Positions 1-11,110 are shown, counted from the stretch's first letter. The stretch: 64,000 nucleotides of DNA from Lunularia cruciata (GCA_948567375.1 OX419759.1:41579493-41643492), one strand, 5' to 3'. A program made the numbers and translations. Notes: generated from the letters alone by a model not told the origin.

Positions 1-1629
1 CTAAGGAAAGGCGAGGGGTAGTGCACAATGCTTGTGCAAAAAATGACCTATGAAGACATAAAGGCTACTCAAGCTAATAATCTAAGACCTCTAGTGGTAG
101 TCTTTCTAAATCATATAGCCCAAACAGACTCCTCCTGAAGGGCCGCCCAATCACCCACTTGGAATCAATGAAATCTAACAGCCACATCTCTATGCCCCGC
201 CCATCCCGCTCTAGCATAACAAAGACACTATTGAGGGAGTTAGAGGAATAGGAACCACGCTAACTTGTCCAAGGGATCATGTACCAAACAATCAAGTGGT
301 AGGAAAAAGCCTATCTAGCCTCATCATGGAGTGTGGGAATAGCCTATGGAATAGACGTGGACATGGAGAACTAGTCTCAAATAACCCCAAAATGCAAACC
401 GCTTGAGAATCTAAACACTCTCACAACTTGATTGATATCCTTGGAATGATCAACAAAGGGATAGAAGAAGCATGCGTAATCCCGAGTATCACTTCTATCA
501 ATGTGGTCGCTCATCTCACGTGGGCATCCCAAGTGGTCCAATCATAGTCCTTGTGCATCCTTCCCTCATGGGTCTTTACCCCTTGCAAGGTAAAGCGTCG
601 GTGATACAACGGGCATGGTGTGTCCCGAGCCGCTCTAGGCTCACCCCCACGGGAAGGTGTAGCCATGGATATTATAAGAATAATGTTAATAACACGATTC
701 TCCTCATCATGTATCTATATCTCCCCATATCTGCAAAACCACAACCCTTCACATCCCAACTCACATAAGAAAATAATCTTTCCAAACTCTAAAAACTATA
801 AACTCTCATAACATTCAATTTCCATCTCCAAAATTTTCAAACTAAATTCCCATGAAACTTAATCATGAAAACCAAGAGATTAGAAATGAAAATTCCTAAC
901 TCATCACTATCAATATGTAATGATCACTCTAAACCCTAGAAGACTAAAAATCCTCATAAATTCTACTCAATTCTCCATAGTCTTCAAACTAGGTACCAAT
1001 GGAACCAAAATTAAAAAACAAAGAGAATCAATTATTCACTCAAGTGATATATGCTAGAGAGCACTTCAAAATTATAGATATGTCTTTTCATGTCTCTCCC
1101 CTTCCTCTCCCGTCTCCACACTCTCCCACACACAAACTACATGAATCATTCATTCATTCAGTCAGTTTGATATTAAGTAGCTGTGCTTGGAAAGTCTTAG
1201 AATGGGTTAGATGTGAAGTCAATCTCATCCTGCCAAATCGATAAAGAAAACTTTCATACAAGATTTGAAAGTAGTCCTTACTTTGTATAACCACGCTAGG
1301 TCTGATTGCAAACGACATACATACAAGTTCAGTCATCGTCTTGGATTGCAATCGAGACTAGCTGACAGAAGCAAACATTTGAGTATCATATGGAGCGTTC
1401 TAGATTGTTTTAGGATCTTTTGAAGATCAAGAAATTCAACCCATTGATAAAGAAATGAAGAGAATTTGATGGTCTGCAGGCTAGGATGATGAATCATTGA
1501 TGATGCTTAACTTCCATGAACTCGATTGAGGGCCTAAGTACAGTTCAGATTTTATGTGACACCACTAGCAGCAGACCTCCAAGCTGCTATGCACTCAAAG
1601 ACATCTAGATATAGAGCTCTATTGTCCAT
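1..1629. other. Unrecognised sequence, no supportable gene
   Basis: No protein family or RNA gene is recognisable on either strand. The first ~700 bases keep more CpG (for example around 180-220 and 595-650) than the following AT-rich part, which has long runs of short A/C/T-rich words typical of plant intergenic or LTR DNA. The open frames at 472-768, 999-1244 and 1154-1351 are short, lack conserved motifs and overlap each other. It may be an LTR or leader of an element whose coding part lies outside the window; that is a guess. Confidence 0.5.
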
Positions 1630-1714
1630 AAACAAACAAACAATTACACAAACAAACAAACAAACAAACAAACAAATAAATAAATAAATAAGTAAATAAG
1701 TAAATAAGTAAATA
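1630..1714. repeat. (AAAC)n/(AAAT)n compound microsatellite
   Basis: About 85 bases of tetranucleotide repeat: AAAC units, an interruption (caattaca), more AAAC units, then AAAT units that pass into an AAAT/AAGT alternation. The stepwise change of unit indicates slippage with point-mutation conversion. On the minus strand it translates to a spurious hydrophobic peptide. Confidence 0.95.
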
Positions 1715-2435
1715 ATTGTTGACACTCTATGGGACACATTACTATGATAAAATTGTGCAATGCAATGAAATACATAGTTAATTTTAGGTTATACTCTGGT
1801 TTAGTGTAATCTCTATTTTTGTGGCTCTAGTTTAAGTACCTCTAGGGTTCAACTTTCTCTTTGGGATAAAGTGAAGCAAAATCACACTTAGGGTTAGGCA
1901 AAGCAGATTCTTAGGTTTTGCTTGTATGTATATAAATGTGTTCTTTGAACTTGGAATAATTAGTTTTCTTGCAAGTGTCATTCCTAGCACCTGGTATATG
2001 GTTCTAAATGTTCTTTTTGCTACTTATCTTGGAGTGCTTATCATACAACAGGAGTGAATTGTTGTGTACTATCTCTAAAAGCAAAGAGAGAAAGTGAATT
2101 GAGTATTGCTTTGAGCAATTAAGAGTGTCTACTTTGGTGAGATTAGAAAAGCTAAGTACTAGTATGTATAATAATATCAGAAGTCAGAATGATTGAGTAT
2201 AGACCTTCAACTTCATTAAGATGAAGCAACAATTCTCATCCGTACTATATGGTTATACACATAATTTCTTATTTGGAGAAAGAAATCAATTGTGAGAAGA
2301 AGAGTCATTAAATCTGGTATCATGTGTTCAATAATGTGATGGAAATTTAGAATCAGCCCCCTTCCTAGAAACAAAGAAGCCTTGTCTACATAGAGAACAC
2401 GTAAACCAAGCTTCTATTTCATGTTGGAACACTAG
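1715..2435. other. Unrecognised AT-rich sequence upstream of LINE relic
   Basis: No motif, open frame or repeat that I can assign. The LINE reverse-transcriptase homology to the right starts near 2440, and nothing in this stretch resembles the endonuclease or the N-terminal RT blocks that should precede it. The relic is therefore probably 5'-truncated and this is flanking DNA. Confidence 0.5.
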
Positions 2436-2439
2436 TTTC

Positions 2440-3020
2440 CTATTTATAGCTCTCTTGCTTCCCTTTACTACCAGCATGGTGGTTCACAGAAAGGAGTAAC
2501 CATCTTAGAGTCAACTGTGGATACACGTCAAGGAGATCCTTTAGGGGGACCCTTATTTGCCATGGCTCACTTTAGAGCTCTCATATCTATTACTTTGGCC
2601 ATGCTAGGTTGTGTATTTCTCTCATTGGCAAATGATACACACATCATGGGCCATGTAGATCAGATTAGGCAAGCCTTTGACCACTTGACTACCAAGCTAC
2701 ATCTAGTAGGCTTGAGAGTCAAGGTGTCAAAGTGTACGGCATTGTCCCCTTTAGGTATTCCTCCCCACCTTGAGCTTCCAGAGGAGTGTATCACATCTAT
2801 AGATGGACTATGTGTTCTTGGAGTGCCAGTAGGACCTGAGGATTTTGTCACATGCTTCTTAGATGTTACCCTTGTACAGGATGTTCTCCATGTGGATGAC
2901 CTTCAATTGCTAGGAGATCCGTAGGTGGCTTTTGGTATATTCTCTTCTAGTATTTCTCGTCGACCATCCTACCTCATACGTATAATTCCTCCTTCCTCCT
3001 TCCTCGTCCTTCCTATCACA
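2440..3020 (+). pseudogene. LINE reverse transcriptase fragment (palm)
   Basis: The reading frame enters near 2455 with SLYYQHGGSQKGVTILES, followed by the RT block QGDPLGGPLFA at about 2524-2556. The catalytic box reads SLANDTHIMG where an active enzyme has [FY]xDD, so the first catalytic aspartate is replaced by Asn. A KVSKC block and GVPVG follow. A TAG ends the frame at ~2922, after GDP; the frame continues behind it (VAFGIFSSSISRRPSYL), so the TAG probably replaced a CAG codon. Such an RT would copy its own RNA at a nicked chromosomal site. The open stretch at 2660-2851 on the other strand is a shadow. Confidence 0.85.
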
Positions 3021-3021
3021 T

Positions 3022-4235
3022 TTGAGAGCCTTTGATAGGAGGATTATGGGAGTCTTTGGTGATATTATTGGACCAAGAACATTTGAGTGTGTGATAGGGG
3101 ATTTGGTACGTAGACAAATAGCTCTACCAATCTCATGTAGAGGGGTTAGCTTGCTATCTATGGAGGAGACTACACCTATAGCATTTAGGGGTAGTTGGGC
3201 TCTCTTGGTACCCCTACTTTCCTCTTATTTTGTGGTTGTTGATAGGCCGGTCTTGGAGACTTATGTGACAAAGGTGGAGGAGGATCCTTTTCTCTCTAGA
3301 TGTTATTGCCACAGACAAGAGATAGTCCGTCCCCACGGGCACAAGAGGACTTTCCATCTTTTGCTTCATTATCATCAAATTGGAATAGAGGTTTATAGTC
3401 TTCCTTGGTGGAGCGATAGTGTGAGCATACGCTATATTCTCTCTTATTTGAATTGTCTATTCCTCAAGCTACTAAAGCACATCTTTGCTCTTGCTCCGGC
3501 AAAGGTGTAGGCTCTTGGATCCTAGCTCGATCATGTAGTAGGGCATTCCAATTTGCACTAGCTACTTTCTCTACAACGATGAGGTTTTATGGAGGTTTGG
3601 TCCACCCATCTGCATCTTCATTACTCACTTGTGAGTGTGGTTCTACGCTAGATGCAACAACAGTCCATATGACACAATGTCCTTTTGGAGGACAAAAGAT
3701 AGCTACCCATGATGCTATTAGGGACATAGTGTTTGCTATGGCACAAGAGAGTGGATACTTGGCTTGGAGTGAGTGTGTGTATGCCTTGCAGATGACACAT
3801 GTGAGAGCAGACTTGTACTTGGTCCAAAGATGATCAGGTGATAGTAGCATATGTCATGGTTACAGACCTTACGTGAGATACAATTTTGGAGGGAATGATT
3901 ACACATCCCCTTGGATTGACGGCAAGTGCAGAAGCAGGTTGTAAGGTCTCCAAGTATAGGGGCATGCAGCAAGGTCACCTCTTTGTTCCTCTAGCCTTGG
4001 AGTTCTATGGAGCAATGGACATGACATTAAACACATTTGTCAAGGAGTGCACGAGGAGTTAGGTGCCAGGGGGTACCACTCTCACTCTCATACTTTGTAG
4101 CATATTTTAGACAGCGTGTGTCCATTGCTCTTCAAAGGACAGTGGCTGGTGCAATCCATAGGAGAGCAATCACACTAGGTGATGCTTCTTTGGATGCTCT
4201 AGTTGTTCGTAGACCACATAACTTGCATAGCTAGA
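3022..4235 (+). pseudogene. LINE C-terminal region with Cys/His motif
   Basis: This continues the RT polyprotein in shifting frames. 3022-3510 begins RAFDRRIMGVFGDI and contains GSWALLVPLLSS, the region after the RT thumb. The 3453-3833 frame carries CECGSTLDATTVHMTQC, spaced like the C-terminal Cys/His zinc motif of LINEs, then GQKIATHDAIRD. Another frame at 3930-4020 gives KYRGMQQGHLFVPLALEFYG, and 4080-4225 gives FRQRVSIALQR and a basic helix, the usual end of this protein. At least four frame changes separate these pieces. I recognise the family architecture from plant non-LTR elements; I cannot name the clade. Confidence 0.75.
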
Positions 4236-4400
4236 TATCTTAGGTGCAGTGGTGAAGATTTCTCATGTAGACTCTATTGGGGCTTAGCCCCATTTAACTT
4301 TTTTCATTTCTCCCTTGTACGGCTTGATAGGGTCTTCCCTCCTTTATTTTCTCTACGCTGTCGTCCTTACACCAATATTCATGTATCTCAATTGATATCG
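4236..4400 (+). other. Conserved 3' noncoding tail of LINE relic
   Basis: Sequence from the last codons through GATATCTTAGGTG, the palindrome GGGGCTTAGCCCC (about 4279-4291), CCCTTGTACGGCTT and a pyrimidine-rich run matches, with substitutions, the reverse complement of 49260-49440. Noncoding conservation between two old copies is expected for the 3' UTR that a LINE RT recognises when it primes. The palindrome could form the stem-loop. No poly(A) or tail repeat is visible. Confidence 0.65.
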
Positions 4401-7400
4401 CAGGTCCAACCACCAATATTCACTACAGATCGGAGTCCACTGAAAGGAAGAACCCACGAATCAGGTATGTCAACCTCCTTCTGATAACCTATGTTCTCCT
4501 CATTGTTCTTATAATTTAGAGGCTTTGAGCTTGTCCAACCCCTCCGTGGGACTCGATATTATGATATGCATGCGCAGTTTTGTGTGTCCCTTTCTTACCA
4601 AACACTAGGACCTCAGTTTCTCTGTATGTTTCAAGTGGGAGGAGATTCCTATGTATCCCTTGAGTCAGCTGCTATATATACGTGCCAGTAATATATATTG
4701 TGATGTTGGTCCCACGATTACTTTTGCTACTTCTGGCCCATCACACCAAATCCAGGTCCTATTTTGATTCAAATTTCTACTGTTAATATTCAAATCCTGG
4801 AAGTGACCTTTAAGAAAGTGCATGTTGAAGATCTTTTCTGCCAGAAAGAAACTAAACACTTAAGTTCTTTCTAATCTGTCTATAGTTGGTGATGTGTATC
4901 TTATACGTAACGCATGGTCTAGTAGGGGAAGAACTAATAGTAGGGTTCAGTTGATTGACTGACCATTTCCCGATTCGTTTGAGTTGCTCATTCATCAGCA
5001 ACAAGACATGCAATTTGACATTTGCCTAGTATTCTCTAAACCTTGTTTGTCTCTGACAGAATCCTTTCGAGCTACGGATGAGAGTGTCCCATCTACCTCA
5101 CTTGAATACACCGATATGACGGCTTGCATATTAGTCTCATAGGAGGACGCCATCAAAATATCGTGTACTATTGTAAATTTGTCCCATCTATATCCAATTC
5201 ACTTACTCTTCTCGAAAGCTTGGAATTCTGGCTTGGCATTTGTGCATTCTCTAGACCCTTGAAAGTTAGGACGTTCAAAAACTGCTATTGGTTTGAGGCA
5301 ATATCTGGTTACATAATATCACCAAATTGACCAAAAGCTGCACGATAACTGGAATAGACATTTGTCTTCAGCAATGCAATTCTTGAAATAACTGGAATTT
5401 TTTCGATCTCCCCGGGACTTGGAATTGACAAGTGGATAGTACTGTTCCCCTTAACCGCTTGGTTTCTGAGCCCTATTAGTGATATAGTAACTGATGGTAA
5501 AAGTGAATATCAATATGAAAAAGTGACATGTTCTTCAGATTATATTTCTCGCCAGCTTTGAAACGTCAGTAAACTCACCTGTGTCGTCCACTTGGCAAGT
5601 AGTTCAGCATTTCAACTTTGCAACTGCACTTGATTTTAGCCAAAATGGCGGGAAAGTTGTATCAGATTTGTTATAGAAAGATTGAATAAATTCTTTGTAG
5701 TTTCAAATTCCAGGATGTTCCCTTTTGATTTTCTTATAATATACTGTGGGCAGCAAGGAAGGCCTACTGTAGTTGTTCAGCTCTACATGGTCCTGTGGCC
5801 ATTGTCTAGTGTAAGTTTCTGATACTTGAGATTCTTTCCGTTAAGCAGGTTGTATATTATTTTGACAAAAAGGTAGACTTCATTTGCGTTCTGCTGACTT
5901 TCGTTATTCTCTTGTACCCTTGCTTTGTGACGAGCAGACCGAATATCATGATAACCGAATGTTTGAACAATCGAACAATCGGTAATCTTTAGAGTTTCTC
6001 GATCACCAAACATCTGAAATTGAACTGCTACTGTAGCTGCGTTAGATGGAATCAGATGTTAGTCATTTCGTATAGGAGAAACTTTATGTTACCTTATGGA
6101 AGGAAACACAGCCGTTTATCACGAAACATAAACAAGAAGGAATACAGGGTGCACGATGGCGCAAGAAAGAAAATGGCACAAGGTCCACAAGAAAAGGGTA
6201 AAACCCAAACAAAAAACCAAAAGGACAAGCAAACCTGATAATCACTAAAGCGGTGAGTGCTCAATAGTGTCATAGAAGTACTCTATATATATATATGGTT
6301 GAAGGGGTGAACGTGACCATGCGAGGGATGCGAGGGATGTAAATGTGATATGTTTCCATTACCACTGCATACCTATATAACCCCAAAATACATGGTACAG
6401 CGTACTTCTTTTCTCGTCAATTTCCTAGGTCCATCTCAAAGGAAATAATCAAAATGATGGTGAAGGTGAACAAAACTTTATTGGTACCAAGACTACAAAG
6501 CTACGTATGTCAAGTAGTGGTTTTCTTTAACCTTGATAGAAATTGTTACTAATCCTCTTGCCTACAAAGGCATCAAAGCCAACTGAGTGACAAAGTGGTT
6601 GTCTTTACCCTTGGCTTATATGGGTGCTTATGTTGAGGACTTGGTTGATAGGGGAGTGGTAACCACTCCATCAAGTTAATATATATTGTTTTCCATTGAT
6701 AAGAGTCACCATATCAACTCTTATCCTCTAAATAGGTAAACCTAATTGGGACAACCAAGGCTTAATATATACTTTGGATTGTGTAGATAGTAGGAGGTGT
6801 ATATTTTATCATCATAATAACGTCATTGTAGTGCCTAGGAATGTTATTTTTTTCCATTTTGTCATTTTTTTCCTTTTTTAGAGGAGAGAGAAGAGTAGAA
6901 TTTTGGTCTTTATCGCAGAAATCACACAAAACTTGATTTTGATTGAAGACCTTGTCTTTGGAAGATATACCTCTTTGCAAGACTGCTGTCTTTGTGAAGA
7001 ACCACTAAACTTTTCAATGAAGATGAAAAAGACTCTTCCAAAGATGGGGCCTTTAAGACCTTGATCTTTGGAAGACATGTCCTCATTTTCTGAAGATAGA
7101 GACAAACTTTGGAAGAGCAAGAAGAATCTTTGGTAAGAAGGATTGGCAGTACACAAATTTCAAGAACAGGCAAAGATTGCCTCCAACGGCTCATACAAGT
7201 GGAGAGGGATGGGGGACTGAAGACTGTTACAAACAAGGATGGGGAGACTCCTATAAACTCAAAATTTTTGCAGCAGGAATGTTTTTGCAGTTCTTTAGCC
7301 TTCCACTCTTCACAAATTTCAGTTTCTTGCATTGGTGAAAACTAAGTAAGTGCAAAGGGATTCAAGAGCCAATTTGTGAGGGGAATTGTTCACTAGCACC

Positions 7401-7784
7401 ACGGTGAAGACCACATCCCCTAAAATTGCTGAGAGCATCTTGAATTTGAAGACCCTAGCTGTTGATACTTGGGAAATGGCGGCTCAAAGAGTGACATTAC
7501 AAAGGCTGAGTGTTAACGTCCTCTTATGGAATGATGAGTATACTTTGGATGTCATGGCTGTAGAAATTTGAGGGATGAAGAAGGTAATATTGGGTAGCTT
7601 GAGAGAAAATGTGAGAGAGAGCAAAGAGAGGGGTAGCAAGTGGTTAAACCTTTTACTCAAGATTCATTCTTATTTGGAAAATGTAGGCAAGGATTGACAA
7701 GGATTTGTGCATGAAAAGCATCACAAAAATGGTTGGTTGGTGTCCAATTACAAGAACCCTACTTGAAGGGAGATTTCTGGAGTA
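4401..7784. other. Unrecognised region between LINE relic and gypsy relic
   Basis: Nothing can be assigned with confidence. 4560-6240 keeps moderate CpG and contains short open frames on both strands (4665-4859 -, 5124-5330 +, 5783-6013 -, 6020-6238 +) without recognisable motifs. 6278-6294 is a short (TA)n run, and 6320-6340 has a doubled GCGAGGGAT. 6940-7160 contains an imperfect direct repeat of ~110 bases (GACCTTG...CTTTGGAAGA). 7370-7780 may be leader or N-terminal gag of the family B relic that starts just after it, but I could not align it to the better copies. Confidence 0.45.
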
Positions 7785-8470
7785 TTGATAAAGATCTTCA
7801 AGTCCCAACTCACCACTTACCGCACAAACTTACATATAGCTTTCTTTGAGTACATGTTCTCTAAAGGACCAATCAATTGGGGAGAAATCTTCTACACCCA
7901 TGTGCAAAAGATGTACAATGTATTTGATGGACCAAGTACTACTTGTGGTACAAGTAGTACTCCCTTGCCACCAGAAGATCTACTTCAAACAATCATGAAG
8001 CAACTTGTGGATCTCAAGATTAATGTAGTACACCTATGGGAGAAGAGAGAGGTGGAAAATAATTTTGGGCAAAGGCTTAGGGTTATGGAAAATATCTATA
8101 TAGAGGAGGCCAAACAATTAACAATTTCAATGATAACATTATTTTGGTTGTGGAATTAGATGTCACATCTAATGGATTTGCCCAAGGGATTTTGAAAGGG
8201 AAAATAAAAGGAATGAGTGAGTTGGTGAAGCCCAAACACCTCTTTTGCAAAATAACAATAAGGGAATAATGTCCATAGATGTGGTCAAGAGAAAAGATGA
8301 GAAGGGAGAATGCTCAAATTTCAAAGGTCTTAACTTAGAGCTTTTAGCACAAGAGAAGAAGAGAGCTTGATTCATAGAAGATAAAATTCCTCTCATGGAT
8401 TCACTCCTAGCAAGGATAACCCTACTAGAAGTACTCAAACCACCACTTCAACACCATCAACAAGGACTCT
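7785..8470 (+). pseudogene. Family B gag C-terminal fragment
   Basis: 7785-8159 encodes a 124-residue open stretch whose second half (LPPEDLLQTIMKQLVDLKIN, then VHLWEKREV) matches the gag C-terminal region of copy B3 at 18120-18300. Downstream, in broken frames, lie counterparts of B3's charged linker (VKRKDEKGECSNFKGLNLE near 8282). The CCHC knuckle seen in B3 at about 18330 is not intact here. Gag forms the cytoplasmic particle; this remnant could not. Confidence 0.7.
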
Positions 8471-8515
8471 AAGGAAGAAATATGAAATGGATTATTTCTT
8501 GATCAAAAAGCAACA

Positions 8516-8883
8516 ATGAACTTTAATATGTTGGAGGATGTTGGTGGTCATAAAGCTAACATCATGGGACAATTGATTGCTTTGAATCTTACCTTGAGAA
8601 AGGAGCTTAGGAGTGGTTTGAGTTCTACGAGGAACAAGAGAAAGAAGAAGGCAAAAGGGAAAGCTCTTATGTCAATAGAGATAGTAGATGCAAAACAAAC
8701 ATCATTGAAGGCTTGTAAATATACCTCCAAGATTAATGTGAGTGTGAATGGTCACAACATCAAGGATGCACTTGTTGATGGAGGACCTACAATGAATGCC
8801 ATGTCAAAGAGGTTGATGAAGAAGTTGAGTATGATACACTCTAAACCTTCAATATTTGTGTTGATCATGGCAAACAAGCAATA
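8516..8883 (+). pseudogene. Family B aspartic protease fragment
   Basis: An open stretch of 122 codons. KINVSVNGHNIKDALVDGGP holds the flap-side strand and the retropepsin active site; the catalytic aspartate lies in LVDGG. The family consensus here is DGGST (copy B3 has DGGSTVNAMS), so the Ser/Thr of the usual D[ST]G is a Gly in both copies. The protease would cleave Gag-Pol during particle maturation. The stretch ends at a TAA where B3 reads into the next segment. A minus-strand frame at 8548-8730 is a shadow. Confidence 0.75.
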
Positions 8884-9144
8884 AGTTTGACTAGTGGGTA
8901 TGATGGACAAGGTGGTAGTATAGGTTATGGGAATTCAAAATCTCATGATCTTCCAAGTCTTGAAGGATTCAAGCTATGATTTGCTACTTAGAAGACTATG
9001 GCTGAGAGTAGCTTGTAAAATGGATAGATGATACAAAAGATACTTGAGAATCAAACCATAGGGTTACAATTCTAATACCAAAACACCTCACATTTAGATA
9101 CACCATCTTTTGATTATTAGAGATCAAATTTAGAAGAAGGAGCT

Positions 9145-9456
9145 TTGATTGCAGACATAAGCATGAAGGAAGAGATCTCATCTAAAGAGGATGAATTTGA
9201 GTTTGATTCAAATGTGCATCCCTTGTGTGCCATGGACTTTGTGCCTAAGCTAAAGATTTTGAAGGAAATTGATAAATCACAAATAATACTTGAGGAGATA
9301 AAGAAGAGACTTTCTATCCTAAGGTATGGTCCAAACATTACAAAAGAGGAGGCAAGATTTGAGAATACTTTTTGCAAGTTCATCCATGTGTTTGTTTTCA
9401 CTTACAAGGAACTCAAGAAAGTCACTTTGGAGGAGCACCAAATAGAGGTGGAGTAA
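9145..9456 (+). pseudogene. Family B protease-RT linker
   Basis: 103 codons open. EDEFEFDSNVHPLCAMDFVP is the acidic segment before RT, then ILEEIKKRLSILRYGPN and KVTLEEHQIEVE. It matches B3 at 19380-19670 and B4 (minus) at 20912-21146, where the same blocks read YPLCAMD and KEVTLEEHKI. It has no catalytic residues. Frames on the opposite strand (8996-9181, 9117-9401) are shadows. Confidence 0.75.
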
Positions 9457-9469
9457 TATTCAAGATTTA

Positions 9470-10300
9470 TTTTCTGAATGAAATATTATATTAGCTCACA
9501 TATAACTTTGATTGTGAAAGAGGAGATTGATAAGCTCAAGGAGGTTAGTTTTATCTTTGAGGTGGAGAATGTAAAATGGATATCTTTAATTGTGATTTTA
9601 AAGAAGAAGAATAGCAAACTTTAGATATGAGTGGATTACAAGAAGCTCAATATTGCTACCAAGAAGGAATATTATCCCCTGCCATTCATTCATATTAGCT
9701 CACATATAACTTTGATTGTGAAAGAGGAGATTGATAAGCTCAAGGAGGTTAGTTTTATCTTTGAGGTGGAGAATGTAAAATGGATATCTTTAATTGTGAT
9801 TGTAAAGAAGAATAATAGAAAACTTTGGATATGAGTGGATTACAAGAAGCTCAATGTTGCTACCAAGAAGGAATATTGTCCCCTGCCATTCATTGATGAA
9901 TCTTGGAGGAGGTTCTGGATCATAAGAGGTATAATTTTAGGGATGGTTATAATAAATATAACCAAATCAAGATTGCACCAAACCATCAACAACTCACCAT
10001 ATTAACTACACCATGAGGTACTTATGCTTTCAAGGTAGTGATTTTTGGGTTTTGCAATACCCCAACCACATTTCAATGGTTCATGAATAAGGTGTTTGAA
10101 CTTTTTATTGGGAAATTTGTGAAAGATTTCATTGATCACATTTGTATGTATGGAAGCAAGGAGGAGTGCTTTGAGCATATGATCATGGTCTTGCAATGCT
10201 TGAATGCAGCAAATGTATCACTCAACCCAAAGGAGTGCATCTTTGGTTATGAAGGTCTTTTTTTAAGACATCATTTTTAATGATAGAATAGTAATGGATC
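9470..10300 (+). pseudogene. Family B reverse transcriptase fragment with internal duplication
   Basis: Encodes the RT N-terminal palm/fingers (VKEEIDKLKEVSFIFEVENV, VDYKKLN, PLPFI) and, after frameshifts, GFCNTPTTFQWFMNKVF and FIDHICMYGSKEECFEHM. The catalytic FxDD reads FIDH, so the second aspartate is lost. The first part is present twice in tandem (9488-9691 and 9692-9895). Homology ends at 10357 within the segment that precedes the thumb in copy B3. Non-functional. Confidence 0.85.
9488..9895 (+). repeat. 204-bp in-frame tandem duplication inside RT
   Basis: The unit beginning ATATTAGCTCACATATAAC at 9488 recurs at 9692, and each copy runs to CCCCTGCCATTCATT. The period of 204 bases equals 68 codons, so the RT frame is kept across the junction. 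The copies differ at only a few positions, much less than either differs from the B3 copy, so the duplication happened after B1 inserted and began to decay. Confidence 0.9.
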
Positions 10301-10357
10301 TTGAAAGGTGAGGAAAATCTAAAAGCTTCTATTCTTGTCAAGCTTGTCAAAGTTATG

Positions 10358-11097
10358 TGTAATACCAAGATCTAGCCATATGATCTAGATGTAAAATTTG
10401 GTTTGGTAGCATCTAGAATGATGTTATACATGATGGTCAAAATAGATCAGATAGAAGTATCACCAAAAGAGTACTTCTACTAATAGAGCAAAAACTAAAA
10501 TAGACTTAAAAACCTTAGAACTAATAGCTAGACATATGATTTAAAGATGAGAATTGGTTTGGTAACATCTGGAAGGATGTTACACATGATGAACTAAACA
10601 GATCAGAAAGAGGTATCATCAAAAGGGGACTTCTACTAATAGAGTAGGAACCAAATATGCCTGAAATCTTTGAAGGCAATTTTGGAGGCCTAAACGGATG
10701 AATTAGGTCTCAAAAATATGCAAATATCTCCCCCCCAATTAGAGATAGGTTTGCCTTCCCTCCTCCTTGGTTTGTCTTGTCAAGAGCTTTCCAATGGTAC
10801 CTTACCCATGTGATTTTGACATTCCTATAGGAAGATTCCCTAAAAGATTCCCTCTAGTCCAAGTTTGTTTGACCAAACCAGATAGGACGTGGACCAACAT
10901 GTCACCCATCCAAGTAAGTAATCCAAGGGTGGAGCTTGCTAACAAGTTACCTATCTATGTGCCTAATCCTATGGTTGAGCTTCCTTGGAGGAGATCCTCT
11001 TTGTCTATATAATAAAGATAAGGTGCTCCTTGGGAGCATCGAGGGATTGAGTGTGTAATCTGTGTTTTCTCTCTTCTCTTATCCTTAGAGTGTTACA
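10358..11097 (+). mobile_element. Family A 5' LTR (copy A1), two-unit type
   Basis: Starts TGTAATACCAAGATC and ends AGAGTGTTACA, giving TG...CA termini over 740 bases, followed one base later by the primer-binding site. Homologous LTRs lie inverted at 13209-13945 and 58088-58826. U3 holds two ~155-bp tandem units (about 10374-10528 and 10529-10685), each with the inverted repeat GTAACATC...GATGTTAC or a variant. A TATA-like TCTATATAATAAAG at about 11005 lies shortly before the GAGTGTGTAATC region, which suggests the transcription start is near 11040. Confidence 0.92.
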
Positions 11098-11098
11098 A

Positions 11099-11110
11099 TG
11101 GTATCAGAGC
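11099..11110 (+). other. Primer-binding site (initiator Met tRNA type)
   Basis: TGGTATCAGAGC directly after the LTR end is the classic plant retrotransposon site complementary to the 3' end of initiator methionine tRNA, used to prime minus-strand DNA synthesis. The same motif follows the different LTR at 26471-26915. Confidence 0.93.

Larger units (their letters stand above)
2440..4400 (+). mobile_element. LINE-type (non-LTR) retrotransposon relic, copy 1
   Basis: A decayed non-LTR element, 5'-truncated inside the reverse transcriptase. In order: RT palm (QGDPLGG and the catalytic-box remnant), thumb region, a Cys/His zinc-binding C-terminal segment, a conserved C-terminal tail, then ~150 bases of 3' noncoding sequence containing the palindrome GGGGCTTAGCCCC near 4280. 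The same order, including the noncoding tail, recurs on the minus strand at 49255-51223. That shared extent makes this an element copy and not a chance RT match. Frames change several times, so it is inactive. Confidence 0.85.
7785..10357 (+). mobile_element. Ty3/gypsy family B relic, copy B1 (gag to RT)
   Basis: An old copy of the same family as 16529-25049: gag C-terminus, protease, linker and the first half of RT in order on the plus strand. It stops at 10357, where the 5' LTR of a family A element (A1) begins; the matching RT sequence in copy B3 simply continues at that point (around 20380). A1 therefore inserted into B1. The missing 3' part of B1 is not found to the right in this window. 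Many stops and frameshifts, no intact gene. Confidence 0.85.

Noticed and set aside
1552-1737. Minus-strand hydrophobic 61-codon frame resembling a membrane peptide
   Set aside because: It is the translation of the AAAC/AAAT microsatellite; the apparent Leu/Ile/Phe/Cys/Val helix is a by-product of the repeat.
11099-11110. TGGTATCAGAGC as part of a Met tRNA gene
   Set aside because: The remaining tRNA arms are absent; the position directly after an LTR shows it is a primer-binding site.
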